Source: JAUXEH01 sp965533275 (GTDB taxonomy: Bacteria; Acidobacteriota; Aminicenantia; Aminicenantales; Aminicenantaceae). From it: a DNA stretch of 64,000 bases. The notes under the pieces were generated by a model. It ran no database searches. It worked only from the letters and a program-made list of their open reading frames with translations, and was not told the DNA's origin. Shown here piece after piece: positions 54,231 through 61,945 of this stretch. Every line of letters starts with the position of its first letter. Positions within the stretch are counted from its first letter, which is position 1. Location: positions 1 through 64,000 of the forward strand of contig CBESWG010000005.1 in NCBI GenBank assembly GCA_965533275.1, read 5' to 3'. A program made the position numbers and the translations under genes.

Positions 54231-54911
54231 CTACTCTTCCGGGCTGCCCGTATAATATTTCGCCACGAATTTTTTCTGCACCTCGAACGACCAGTGCACA
54301 TCCCGGATAAAGTTCGCAGCCTCCAGGAATTCCTTCTCCGCGATCAGGCGGATCAGCTCCTTGTGCTCCTGGATGGAGTGTTCCTCCCATTCCCTTACAT
54401 ATCCCGCCTGGCGCGGAAAATCGTACAGCCTCTTTTTCAAGACGTCGGCCGTATCGCGCAGCTGTTTGTTGCCGGACAGGTTGAGGAAGATGTCATGAAA
54501 CCGGAGGTTCTTCTCGTAGTAGGCGTTGAAGTCGTCCCGCTCCAGGGCCTGCCGCATGCCCTCATTGAGCTTCTCCATTTTTTTGACTGCGGCCTCCTCC
54601 AGGTGCGGGGCCGCGGCGATGATGGCAGTGCTCTCCAGCGCGCCCAGTATCTGATAGGAGTCCCTGATGTCCTGGACCGTGAGTTCATTGACGATGACGC
54701 CCCTCCGAGGCAGGATCCGCACGAAGCCTTCCATTTCGAGCCTGATGAGTGCGTCCCGCATAGGTGTCTTGCTGACCCCCAGCTTCTGGCTGAAGGCGTT
54801 CATGTCGATCGAATCGCCGGGCTTGAGCTTCCCGACCTTCATCTGGAGGCGGATATACTCGTAGACCTGATCCTTGAGTGAAGACAGGTTCAGGATGCTC
54901 TTTTTGGTCAT
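54231..54911 (-). CDS. GntR-family transcriptional regulator (FCD/FadR class)
   Basis: A 226-residue regulator. Residues 10-75 are the GntR winged helix (QVYEYIRLQMKVGKLKPGDS, then MNAFSQKLGVSKTPMRDALI and RLEMEGFVRILPRRGVIV). Residues 85-220 form an all-helical FCD ligand domain (SYQILGALESTAIIAAAP, ENLRFHDIFLNLSGNKQLRD, EHSIQEHKELIRLIAEKEFL) with Asp/His residues able to hold a metal ion. It starts nine bases after the symporter stop, so the two are cotranscribed. A palindrome GATAT-N5-ATATC occurs both before that operon and on the activase/GRE promoter, the likely operator of this protein. The effector is unknown, perhaps the symporter's substrate. Confidence 0.92.
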   Translation of the reverse strand: MTKKSILNLSSLKDQVYEYIRLQMKVGKLKPGDSIDMNAFSQKLGVSKTPMRDALIRLEMEGFVRILPRRGVIVNELTVQDIRDSYQILGALESTAIIAAAPHLEEAAVKKMEKLNEGMRQALERDDFNAYYEKNLRFHDIFLNLSGNKQLRDTADVLKKRLYDFPRQAGYVREWEEHSIQEHKELIRLIAEKEFLEAANFIRDVHWSFEVQKKFVAKYYTGSPEE

Positions 54912-54920
54912 CTCCCTCTT

Positions 54921-56903
54921 CTAGGTCGTTTCCTCGGATCCCTTCTCCGGGAAGAGCTTGGCCAGGACCTCCGGGGAAGGTTTTTTGGTCAGCGGCGTGA
55001 TTATAAAGAGCGCCAGCAGGGAAACGGCCAGGGCCGGATACAGGATCGGGATGCCGAAGGGATCGGCATTGGGATCACCGACCGGCTTCATGATGGATGG
55101 CCAGATCGATCCGGCGAGCTTTAAGGCAATGGTGACCACGGTGGCCGAGATGATGGAAGCGAGGCCAGCCGCTTTCGTGACCCTCTTCCAGGCCAGGGCG
55201 GCGATCAGTACGGGGGTGATGGCCACTCCGTAGATGGTGTACGCGAAGAGCGCGTTCTCCATGACAGAACGCATCTGCGTCGCCATCAGATAGGCAAAGA
55301 CCCCGACCAGCACGATCAGGAATTTCTGCAGCAGGACCGTCCGCTTCTCGGAGCCCATCTGGATAGAGGTGCGGTAGATGACGACAGCCAGGCCGGCCAC
55401 CATGGAGAGATACGCGCCGATGCCCAGTTGGTCGAGAACCTGGCTGTTGTTGAAGAGGAGGATGATGAGAGCCACAAAGGGGAGGAGCCCGGTGATCAGG
55501 GCCACGACTTCGGTCTTGCGCCGCATCACGACCAGGGCGATCACCAGGACCGCGGCGAGCGGGATGAGGAATACCAGGATCTGGATGATCCAGCCGAGGG
55601 AGGCGCTTTCCAGTGCTCCGGATGTACTGAGAAAGGAGCCGACCGCGAAACCTGAATGGGATGCGCCAGACAGTTTAAACCAGGGGAGCAGGAATGCGAC
55701 GACCAGGGCGCCGGCTGCGATGAGGAGGGGCCAGCTGAGGCCGTTATTTTTCTGGGTTTGTACCTCCGCCTGTTTACCCTTTTTACCGAAGAAGCGCTGG
55801 ATGATGTCGCGTATCAGCGTCGTGGTGGGCGAGAGCAGGTAGTTCATTCCCGTCGAGATAACCACCACCGTGGCCGCTCCCAGGAGCAGGACGCCGACCG
55901 CCGGAGGCAGGATCTCACGGGCCGCCCGCAGGATGACCTCGGCATGGTCGAAAGCGGGTTCGGCGATGAAAAGCTTGTTGGCGAAATAGGCGGTAGCGAA
56001 GATAGCGATGATGACCGCAACGGATTCGATGATCAGTGTTCCGAACACCCAGATGCCGGCGGCCTTGCGGGCCTCCTTGGCAGTGCGGGCCGAATAGAAT
56101 TTCTGATAGAGGCTCTGCACACCCAGGAGCAGCAGCATGGTCGAGATACCCATGGCGAGGATCTTGAGCGTGGGATTATAGGTGAAAGTGGGATTGAATA
56201 CCGCCCTGTGCGTCTCTGGCAGAGCGTACGCCAGTTTGTCCGGGGCCGTGGCCAGCAGGTTATTGAACTCCTGCACGGGAAGGTACCGGAACAGCCCGGA
56301 TCCTGCTACTTCCATGATCACAAGGGGCGTGGAGATGACCAGGGCGCTGAGGATGACGATCCCGTTGGGCAGGTCGGTGTTGGCGATGGCCACCATCCCG
56401 CCGATCATGGTGAAGACGGTGACGAACAGGAAGGCGAAGAAAACCCCCTGCTGCGTGGTGATGCTGCCGTCCGATATGACGTTCAGGATGTATCCCCCGG
56501 CCTTGAACTGGTAGGAGACGATGGTGGTGAAGCTGATCATGATGGCGAAGGCGCCCACCACACGGGCGATCGGGCCGTACCGGACCTCGAGGATGTCCCC
56601 CACCGTGTACTGACCGAAGGTGCGGATCTTGCCGGCGAGGAAGTAGATGATGACGATACCGACTCCCACTCCCGCCACCTGCCACATGGCGCTCCAGCCA
56701 GCCTTGGCGGCGAATTCGGCGCCGGAGATAAAGGTCCCCGAACCGATCCAGGTGCAGATCAGGGTAAACACCATCTTCATGAGGGGGATCTTTCGGCCGG
56801 CCAGCATCATGTCGTCCTGGTTCTTGACCTGACGGGACTTCCAGAAGTTCATGATGGTAAGGCCTGCAAGATAAATCAGGATGATAAGGATATACATATT
56901 CAT
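54921..56903 (-). CDS. Sodium:solute symporter (SSS family), long form
   Basis: A 660-residue membrane symporter with about 14-15 helices. The start ATG at 56903 follows AAGGAG. The SSS signature is in KNQDDMMLAGRKIPLMKMVF and TWIGSGTFISGAEFAAKAGW near residues 25-75, with TVGDILEVRYGPIARVVGAF and ATVVVISTGMNYLLSPTTTL further on. It is longer than PutP (about 500) because of extra helices and an inserted loop near 370. The closest recognisable type is the PutP/pantothenate-like group, not the sugar type at 12029, which would fit an amino acid, hydroxyproline or organic acid. It is cotranscribed with the GntR regulator, and its promoter carries copies of the same operator as the GRE operon. 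Confidence 0.92.
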   Translation of the reverse strand: MNMYILIILIYLAGLTIMNFWKSRQVKNQDDMMLAGRKIPLMKMVFTLICTWIGSGTFISGAEFAAKAGWSAMWQVAGVGVGIVIIYFLAGKIRTFGQYTVGDILEVRYGPIARVVGAFAIMISFTTIVSYQFKAGGYILNVISDGSITTQQGVFFAFLFVTVFTMIGGMVAIANTDLPNGIVILSALVISTPLVIMEVAGSGLFRYLPVQEFNNLLATAPDKLAYALPETHRAVFNPTFTYNPTLKILAMGISTMLLLLGVQSLYQKFYSARTAKEARKAAGIWVFGTLIIESVAVIIAIFATAYFANKLFIAEPAFDHAEVILRAAREILPPAVGVLLLGAATVVVISTGMNYLLSPTTTLIRDIIQRFFGKKGKQAEVQTQKNNGLSWPLLIAAGALVVAFLLPWFKLSGASHSGFAVGSFLSTSGALESASLGWIIQILVFLIPLAAVLVIALVVMRRKTEVVALITGLLPFVALIILLFNNSQVLDQLGIGAYLSMVAGLAVVIYRTSIQMGSEKRTVLLQKFLIVLVGVFAYLMATQMRSVMENALFAYTIYGVAITPVLIAALAWKRVTKAAGLASIISATVVTIALKLAGSIWPSIMKPVGDPNADPFGIPILYPALAVSLLALFIITPLTKKPSPEVLAKLFPEKGSEETT

Positions 56904-57175
56904 GCAAGGCTCCTTTCGTGAGGTGGGGTGTCACACGATACGGTCTTGGATATATCAGATATCATGTTCTCGGGGGTTAATATATCAAAGCGCATCGGTG
57001 ATGCAAACAGTTTTTTTATCGGGCAAGCTGGATAAGTAGCCTCTTCGCGAAGACCCACCCAACCACCCCATGGCTCATCGACTACTTATCCGGCCTGAAC
57101 AGATGATGCGTGGCTCTGTCAAATCAACCTTTTCATGGCTCATCAATACAGAACCAAGCCTGGACCGAATAACGG
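56904..57175. other. Control region before the symporter-GntR operon
   Basis: No gene is visible in these 272 bases. The right part, next to the galM end (57010-57175), shows no clear structure; TTTTTTTAT near 57013 could be part of a terminator, but its stem is poor. The left part holds the promoter and operator sites listed separately. Confidence 0.55.
56949..57006 (-). promoter_or_regulatory. Promoter and two operator-like sites of symporter-gntR operon
   Basis: On the minus strand TTGCAT (57001-57006) and TATATT (56979-56984) with a 16-bp spacer form a promoter. The -10 box lies inside TGATATATTA (56978-56987). The inverted repeat GATAT-ATCAG-ATATC is at 56949-56963, 46 bases before the start codon. 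Both sites match the operator-like sequence at 58477-58495 upstream of the activase gene, so autoregulation by the GntR protein is likely. Confidence 0.55.
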
Positions 57176-58342
57176 TCACTCCCGGGTGGAGAAGCGGTAG
57201 ATCGTTTGGGTCTGGTAGGTCTCGCCCGGGCGCAGGATGGTGGAGGGGAAATCGGGCTGGTTGGGGGAATCGGGGAAGTGCTGTGTTTCCAGGCAGAATC
57301 CGTAGTGCTGGTTGTAGACTCGCTCCACTTTGCCTGTGATGGTCCCGTCCAGGAAGTTGCCCGTGTAGAACTGGATCCCAGGCTCAACCGACAAGACCTC
57401 CATGACGCGGCCGCTTTCCAGCTCGTAGACCTGGGCTGCCAGGGCCAGCCCGCCGCCTGCGCTCCGGAGTGCGAAGTTGTGGTCATAGCCCCCTGGGACC
57501 TGGGCGATGCGTGCACCGATGGCATGCGGCGCCGTGAAATCAAAGGGGGTCCCCTGCACAGCGCGAAGTTCTCCGGTGGGGATGAGCCCCTCATCGACCG
57601 GTGTGTAAAGGTCGGCCTCGAGCTTGAGCTCGTGTCCCAGGATGTCGCCCCGGCCTTGGCCTGCCAGGTTGAAGTAGCTGTGATGCGTGAGATTCACGGG
57701 CGTAGCCTTGTCGGTGGCGGCCTCGTAGGTGATCTTCAGCTCGTTGGCTTCTGTGATCCAGTATGTCACGACACAGGACAGGTTTCCCGGATATCCCTCT
57801 TCGCCGTCCGGGCTGAGGTAGCTCAGCTTGACACCCACGGCCGCGTCCGCACGGACCGGCTCGGCCGACCACACGACTTTGTCAAAACCCAGGAGGCCCC
57901 CATGCAGGTGGTTCTCTCCGTTGTTAGCGGCCAGGGTATAGTCCTGTCCATCCACGGTGAATCTTCCCTTGGCAATCCGGTTGCCGTAGCGCCCCACGAC
58001 CGCGCCGAAGTAGGGAGTGGTCTCCAGGTATCCGGCCAGGGAATCATAACCCAGTGTTATGTCTGCGAGGCTTCCGGTGCGATCCGGCACCTCCAGCGAG
58101 ACCACGATGGCGCCGTAGGTCATGATCCGGGCCCGCAAGCCCTGGGAATTGTAGAGCGTGTAAAGCTCCACCGGAGTACCGTCCGGCAGCCTGCCGAATT
58201 CTTCCTTGAACATGTCCATATTCACCTTCCCTTGGGCAGCGCCCGCTTCACCCTCGGCCGATTGGGTCCGGCACTGAGGGAGCACAATCACGGCCAGCAT
58301 CATTCCCAAAACCCATATTGAGTACCACGTCCTGGTTTTCAT
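57176..58342 (-). CDS. galM: Aldose 1-epimerase (mutarotase), exported lipoprotein
   Basis: A 388-residue galactose-mutarotase-type enzyme that interconverts alpha and beta anomers of free sugars. Catalytic His pair in NLTHHSYFNLAGQ, binding elements GRYGNRIAKGRFTVDGQDY and GENHLHGGLLGFDKVVW, catalytic Glu near the end in RPGETYQTQTIYRF. Unlike the cytoplasmic enzyme, it carries an N-terminal signal with lipobox VLPQC (about residues 20-24), followed by a low-complexity linker, so it should sit in the periplasm. GGAGG precedes the ATG. It is divergent from the activase gene; the operator at 58477-58495 lies 135 bases from its start and could influence it. Confidence 0.92.
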   Translation of the reverse strand: MKTRTWYSIWVLGMMLAVIVLPQCRTQSAEGEAGAAQGKVNMDMFKEEFGRLPDGTPVELYTLYNSQGLRARIMTYGAIVVSLEVPDRTGSLADITLGYDSLAGYLETTPYFGAVVGRYGNRIAKGRFTVDGQDYTLAANNGENHLHGGLLGFDKVVWSAEPVRADAAVGVKLSYLSPDGEEGYPGNLSCVVTYWITEANELKITYEAATDKATPVNLTHHSYFNLAGQGRGDILGHELKLEADLYTPVDEGLIPTGELRAVQGTPFDFTAPHAIGARIAQVPGGYDHNFALRSAGGGLALAAQVYELESGRVMEVLSVEPGIQFYTGNFLDGTITGKVERVYNQHYGFCLETQHFPDSPNQPDFPSTILRPGETYQTQTIYRFSTRE

Positions 58343-58457
58343 CGCCGTTCCTCCATGCGCTCCCCACTATAGAATCTTCCGGCGGCGCCTGTCAATGTGC
58401 CGCTGGTGGTCCCTAGATCCGACCCTCCGAAAATCCAGATTATTCGTGTTTTTTTAC

Positions 58458-58495
58458 TTGATTTCCCCCAGCATCGCTGATATATTACATATCAG
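58458..58495 (+). promoter_or_regulatory. GRE operon promoter with overlapping operator
   Basis: TTGATT (58458-58463), 17-bp spacer, TATATT (58481-58486) make a good sigma70 promoter. A perfect inverted repeat CTGATAT-ATTAC-ATATCAG (58477-58495) covers the -10 box, as a repressor site would. The activase ATG is 39 bases further on. The core of the repeat recurs before the symporter-gntR operon. Confidence 0.65.
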
Positions 58496-58533
58496 AAGGA
58501 GTCCTCCACTTCAACGAGCGGAGGCGAAACGAG

Positions 58534-59442
58534 ATGACCCAGGGTACGCTGTTCGACATCAAACGCTACGCCATCCATGACGGACCCGGCATCCGTACCA
58601 CACTTTTCTTCAAGGGCTGCCCCCTCCACTGCTGGTGGTGCCACAATCCGGAAGGGATCTCTGCCGACCGCGAACTCATCTTCAAGCCCAATCGCTGCCT
58701 GGACGACTGCGACCTCTGCCTCGCCAGCTGTCCCGAGGGTGCGCTCTCCAAACCGGAGGGACGGATCCGGATCGACCAGACGCGCTGCCAGATCTTGGGC
58801 AAATGCGCCGAGACCTGCCCCACCGAGGCCTTGGAGGTTGTGGGTCGGTCCTGGACCGTGGATGAACTGATGCGGGAGATACGGAAAGATCGCATCTTTT
58901 ACGAACGATCCGGAGGAGGCGTGACAATATCCGGAGGGGAGCCCCTCCAGCAGACCGAGTTCCTCGCCACACTGCTTGAGGCATGCAAACAGGACGGCCT
59001 CCACACCGTGGTCGACACCTCGGGTTATACCCCCTACGAAAGCCTCGCACGAATCCGGGACAACGTCGATCTTTTCTTCTATGATCTCAAACACTTGGAT
59101 CCGGAACAACACCTTGAGACCACGGGAGTTTCCAACCAGCTCATCCTGGACAACCTGCGCCTCCTGTCCCAGGCCGGCAGCCGGATCCAGATCAGGGTCC
59201 CCCTGGTCCCGGGGATCAATGACAGCCTCGAACATGCCCAGAGGATGGCAGAATTCCTGGCCGCACTGCCCGTCATTCACGATATCAGCCTGCTCCCCTA
59301 CCACAAGATGGGGAGCCAGAAATACAAAAACCTGAACGCGTCCTACTCGAGCCCGGACACGGAGCCCCCTTCGCAGGACTCCGTAGACAGCATCCGGGAA
59401 GCCCTGGAAGACCAGGGTTTCAGGGTTAGGATGGGAGGATAG
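58534..59442 (+). CDS. Glycyl-radical enzyme activating protein (radical SAM)
   Basis: A 302-residue activase that uses SAM and a 4Fe-4S cluster to make the glycyl radical of the GRE downstream. GIRTTLFFKGCPLHCWWCHN carries the CxxxCxxC cluster motif. Residues 50-100 are the two-cluster ferredoxin insert usual in this branch: CLDDCDLCLASCP is complete, but the second reads C85-Q-I-L88-G-K-C91-A-E-T-C95, where a Cys is expected at 88. GGGVTISGGEPLQQTEFLAT, ILDNLRLLSQAG and IRVPLVPGINDS follow. GGAGG lies nine bases before the ATG. It ends two bases before the GRE start, so the two are coupled. Its function needs anaerobic conditions. Confidence 0.96.
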   Translation: MTQGTLFDIKRYAIHDGPGIRTTLFFKGCPLHCWWCHNPEGISADRELIFKPNRCLDDCDLCLASCPEGALSKPEGRIRIDQTRCQILGKCAETCPTEALEVVGRSWTVDELMREIRKDRIFYERSGGGVTISGGEPLQQTEFLATLLEACKQDGLHTVVDTSGYTPYESLARIRDNVDLFFYDLKHLDPEQHLETTGVSNQLILDNLRLLSQAGSRIQIRVPLVPGINDSLEHAQRMAEFLAALPVIHDISLLPYHKMGSQKYKNLNASYSSPDTEPPSQDSVDSIREALEDQGFRVRMGG

Positions 59443-59444
59443 CC

Positions 59445-61808
59445 ATGAACGAACGCATACGTAAGCTGAGAGATCAGAGCCTCAATACTAAGCCCTCGAT
59501 ATCCGGCGAACGCGCCCGGCTCATCACGGAGTTTTATCGCAGCAATGAGGCCCGGGGGCTCTCGACACCGGCAGGCCGTGCTTCGGCCTTCAAATACATC
59601 CTCGAGAACAAGGCCGTCGTTTTCAACGAGGGCGAGCTGATCGTGGGAGAGAGGGGCCATGCTCCGAGGGCCACGCCCACCTATCCAGAGATCACGGTGC
59701 ACTCGCGCCAGGACCTGGACATCCTGGATACTCGGGAAAAGACCTCCTATGCCGTGGACCAGAAAACCAAGGAACTCTATGAGAGGGACATCATCCCCTT
59801 CTGGAAGGGCGTGTCCATCCGCGACCGCATATTCAAGCAGGTGTCTGAGGACTGGAAAGAGGCTTTTGCCGCGGGTGTGTTCACCGAGTTCATGGAACAG
59901 AGGGCCCCGGGGCACACCGTACTGGACGGGAAGATCTACGGCAAGGGCATGCTGGATTTCAAGCAGGACATCCTGCGCAGCCTGGAATCGCTGGACCTCC
60001 TGAACGACCCCGAGGCCTTTGCCAAGCGCGAGGAACTGCGGGCAATGGATATCGCTGCCGATGCGCTCATCCGGCTCGGAGAGCGCCACAGCGCCAAGGC
60101 CCGGGAGCTGGCTGCAGATGAGACCGATCCCCAGAGAAAAGCAGAGCTCGAGAGGATCGCCGAGGTTTGCGCCCGGGTGCCGGCCCATGCTCCCAGAGAT
60201 TTCTGGGAGGCCCTCCAATACTACTGGTTCGTGCACTTGGGAGTCATCACCGAGCTCAACGGTTGGGATTCCTTCAATCCCGGACGCCTGGATCAGCACC
60301 TGTATCCCTTCTACCAGCGAGGGCTGGATGAGGGCACGCTCAGTGAAGAACGGGCACGGGAGCTCCTGCAGGCCTTCTGGGTCAAGTTCAACAACCAGCC
60401 CGCTCCGCCCAAGGTGGGGGTCACGGCTGAGGAGAGCGGCACCTACACCGATTTCGCACTGATTAACACGGGAGGCGTGAAGGAAGACGGATCTGACGGG
60501 GTCAATGACCTCTCTTTCCTCATCCTGGATGTGATCGAGGAGATGCGCATCCTGCAGCCCAGCTCCATGGTGCAGATCAGCAAGAAAAGTCCGGACCGCT
60601 TCCTCAAGCGCGCCCTGAAGATCGTCAAGACCGGCTTCGGCCAGCCTTCCATCTTCAACACCGATGTGATCGTCCAGGAGCTCATGCGCCAGGGGAAATC
60701 CGTCGAAGACGCCCGCAATGGCGGGGCCAGCGGCTGCGTGGAATCCGGAGCCTTCGGCAAGGAGAACTACACGCTGACCGGCTACTTCAACCTGCCCAAG
60801 GTGCTGGAGATCACCCTGCACAACGGGACGGATCCGCTGACCGGGAAGAGGATCGGCATCGAGACCGGCGATCCCCGCGAGTTTGGATCGTTTGAAGAGC
60901 TGATGGAGGCATTCCGGAAGCAGGTCCGCCATTTCGTGGACATCAAGATCGAGGGCAACGCCATCATCGAGAGGCTGTATGCGGAACACATCCCCGCACC
61001 CTTTTTATCTCTGCTGATCGATGACTGCATCGCCAGAGGAAAGGATTACCATGACGGAGGCCCGCGCTACAATACGACCTACATCCAGGGCGTGGGCCTG
61101 GGCACGATCTCCGACACGCTCGTGTCCATCAAACACAACGTGTACGATCAGGAAAAACTGCCCATGGGGCGCCTGCTGGAGGTCCTCGTTTCGGATTTTA
61201 AGGGCGAGGAACCGCTGCGGCAGGGTTTTCTGAACAAAACGCCCAAGTACGGCAACGACGACGACTATGCCGACGATGTGATGCGCCTGATCTTCGAGGC
61301 CTACTATGATGCGGTCAACGGCCGGCCCAATACGAAAGGCGGCAGCTACCGCATCAACCTGCTGCCCACCACGGTGCATGTCTATTTCGGGCGTATGCTG
61401 GGGGCCTCGGCCGACGGCCGCAGGGCACACCAGCCACTGTCCGAAGGGATCTCGCCGGTGCAGGGATCGGACCGCCAGGGCCCCACGGCCGTTATCAAGT
61501 CCGCGGCCAAGATCGACCATGCCCGCACAGGAGGAACGCTGCTCAACCAGAAGTTCAGCCCACAGCTCCTGGAAGACGAGGCCGGGATCGACAAGCTGGC
61601 CCACCTGGTGCGCGCCTACTTCAGCATGGACGGACATCACATCCAGATGAATGTTGTCAAGGCCGACACCCTGCGCGAGGCCCAGCAGCATCCCGAGCAG
61701 TACCGCGACCTGATCGTGCGTGTGGCCGGCTACAGCGACTACTTCTGTGACCTGAATCCGGACCTCCAGGACGAGATCATCCGCCGCACCGAACACCAGG
61801 ACGTCTAG
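59445..61808 (+). CDS. Glycyl-radical enzyme, HypD (4-hydroxyproline dehydratase) type
   Basis: A 787-residue PFL-like enzyme. The thiyl Cys431 and Glu433 are in GASGCVESGAFGKENYTLTG and the radical Gly762 in VRVAGYSDYF; the 331-residue gap equals that between Cys434 and Gly765 of Clostridioides HypD. Residues equivalent, by a constant -3 offset, to the HypD active-site set I recall (His160, Asp278, Ser334, Asp339, Phe340, Glu436, Tyr450, Thr645) are all present: His157, Asp275, Ser331, Asp336, Phe337, Glu433, Tyr447, Thr642. This favours trans-4-hydroxy-L-proline, dehydrated to pyrroline-5-carboxylate, or a close analogue. The activase is two bases upstream. No ProC gene is in the window. 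Other GREs such as glycerol or propanediol dehydratases fit less well. Confidence 0.93.
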   Translation: MNERIRKLRDQSLNTKPSISGERARLITEFYRSNEARGLSTPAGRASAFKYILENKAVVFNEGELIVGERGHAPRATPTYPEITVHSRQDLDILDTREKTSYAVDQKTKELYERDIIPFWKGVSIRDRIFKQVSEDWKEAFAAGVFTEFMEQRAPGHTVLDGKIYGKGMLDFKQDILRSLESLDLLNDPEAFAKREELRAMDIAADALIRLGERHSAKARELAADETDPQRKAELERIAEVCARVPAHAPRDFWEALQYYWFVHLGVITELNGWDSFNPGRLDQHLYPFYQRGLDEGTLSEERARELLQAFWVKFNNQPAPPKVGVTAEESGTYTDFALINTGGVKEDGSDGVNDLSFLILDVIEEMRILQPSSMVQISKKSPDRFLKRALKIVKTGFGQPSIFNTDVIVQELMRQGKSVEDARNGGASGCVESGAFGKENYTLTGYFNLPKVLEITLHNGTDPLTGKRIGIETGDPREFGSFEELMEAFRKQVRHFVDIKIEGNAIIERLYAEHIPAPFLSLLIDDCIARGKDYHDGGPRYNTTYIQGVGLGTISDTLVSIKHNVYDQEKLPMGRLLEVLVSDFKGEEPLRQGFLNKTPKYGNDDDYADDVMRLIFEAYYDAVNGRPNTKGGSYRINLLPTTVHVYFGRMLGASADGRRAHQPLSEGISPVQGSDRQGPTAVIKSAAKIDHARTGGTLLNQKFSPQLLEDEAGIDKLAHLVRAYFSMDGHHIQMNVVKADTLREAQQHPEQYRDLIVRVAGYSDYFCDLNPDLQDEIIRRTEHQDV

Positions 61809-61818
61809 AGACTGAATG

Positions 61819-61926
61819 AAGGGGACAGAGAAAAAAGGGAAAAATAAAAGGGGACAGGTCCAATTAGCGTGCTAATTGGACCTGTCCCCTTTTATTTAGG
61901 ACTGTCCCTTTTTTCCTGTCCCCTTT
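61819..61926. repeat. REP-type inverted repeat between GRE and ADH genes
   Basis: A large hairpin. The inner arms 61842-61868 and 61871-61897 are a perfect 27-bp inverted repeat around a 2-base loop, with the motif AAAAGGGGACAGGTCCAATT. Outer arms (AAGGGGACAG near 61819 and CTGTCCCCTT near 61917-61926) repeat the GGGGACAG core with small gaps. GGGGACAG elements of this kind are typical targets of REP-associated tyrosine transposases; none is encoded here. It fills nearly the whole intergenic space and could also act as a terminator or mRNA-stabilising stem. Confidence 0.85.
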
Positions 61927-61945
61927 AATATGTTAAAATCAGGCC

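Noticed and set aside
59343..60989. 548-codon minus-strand ORF across the GRE
   Set aside because: Antisense shadow of a highly conserved enzyme with all active-site residues.
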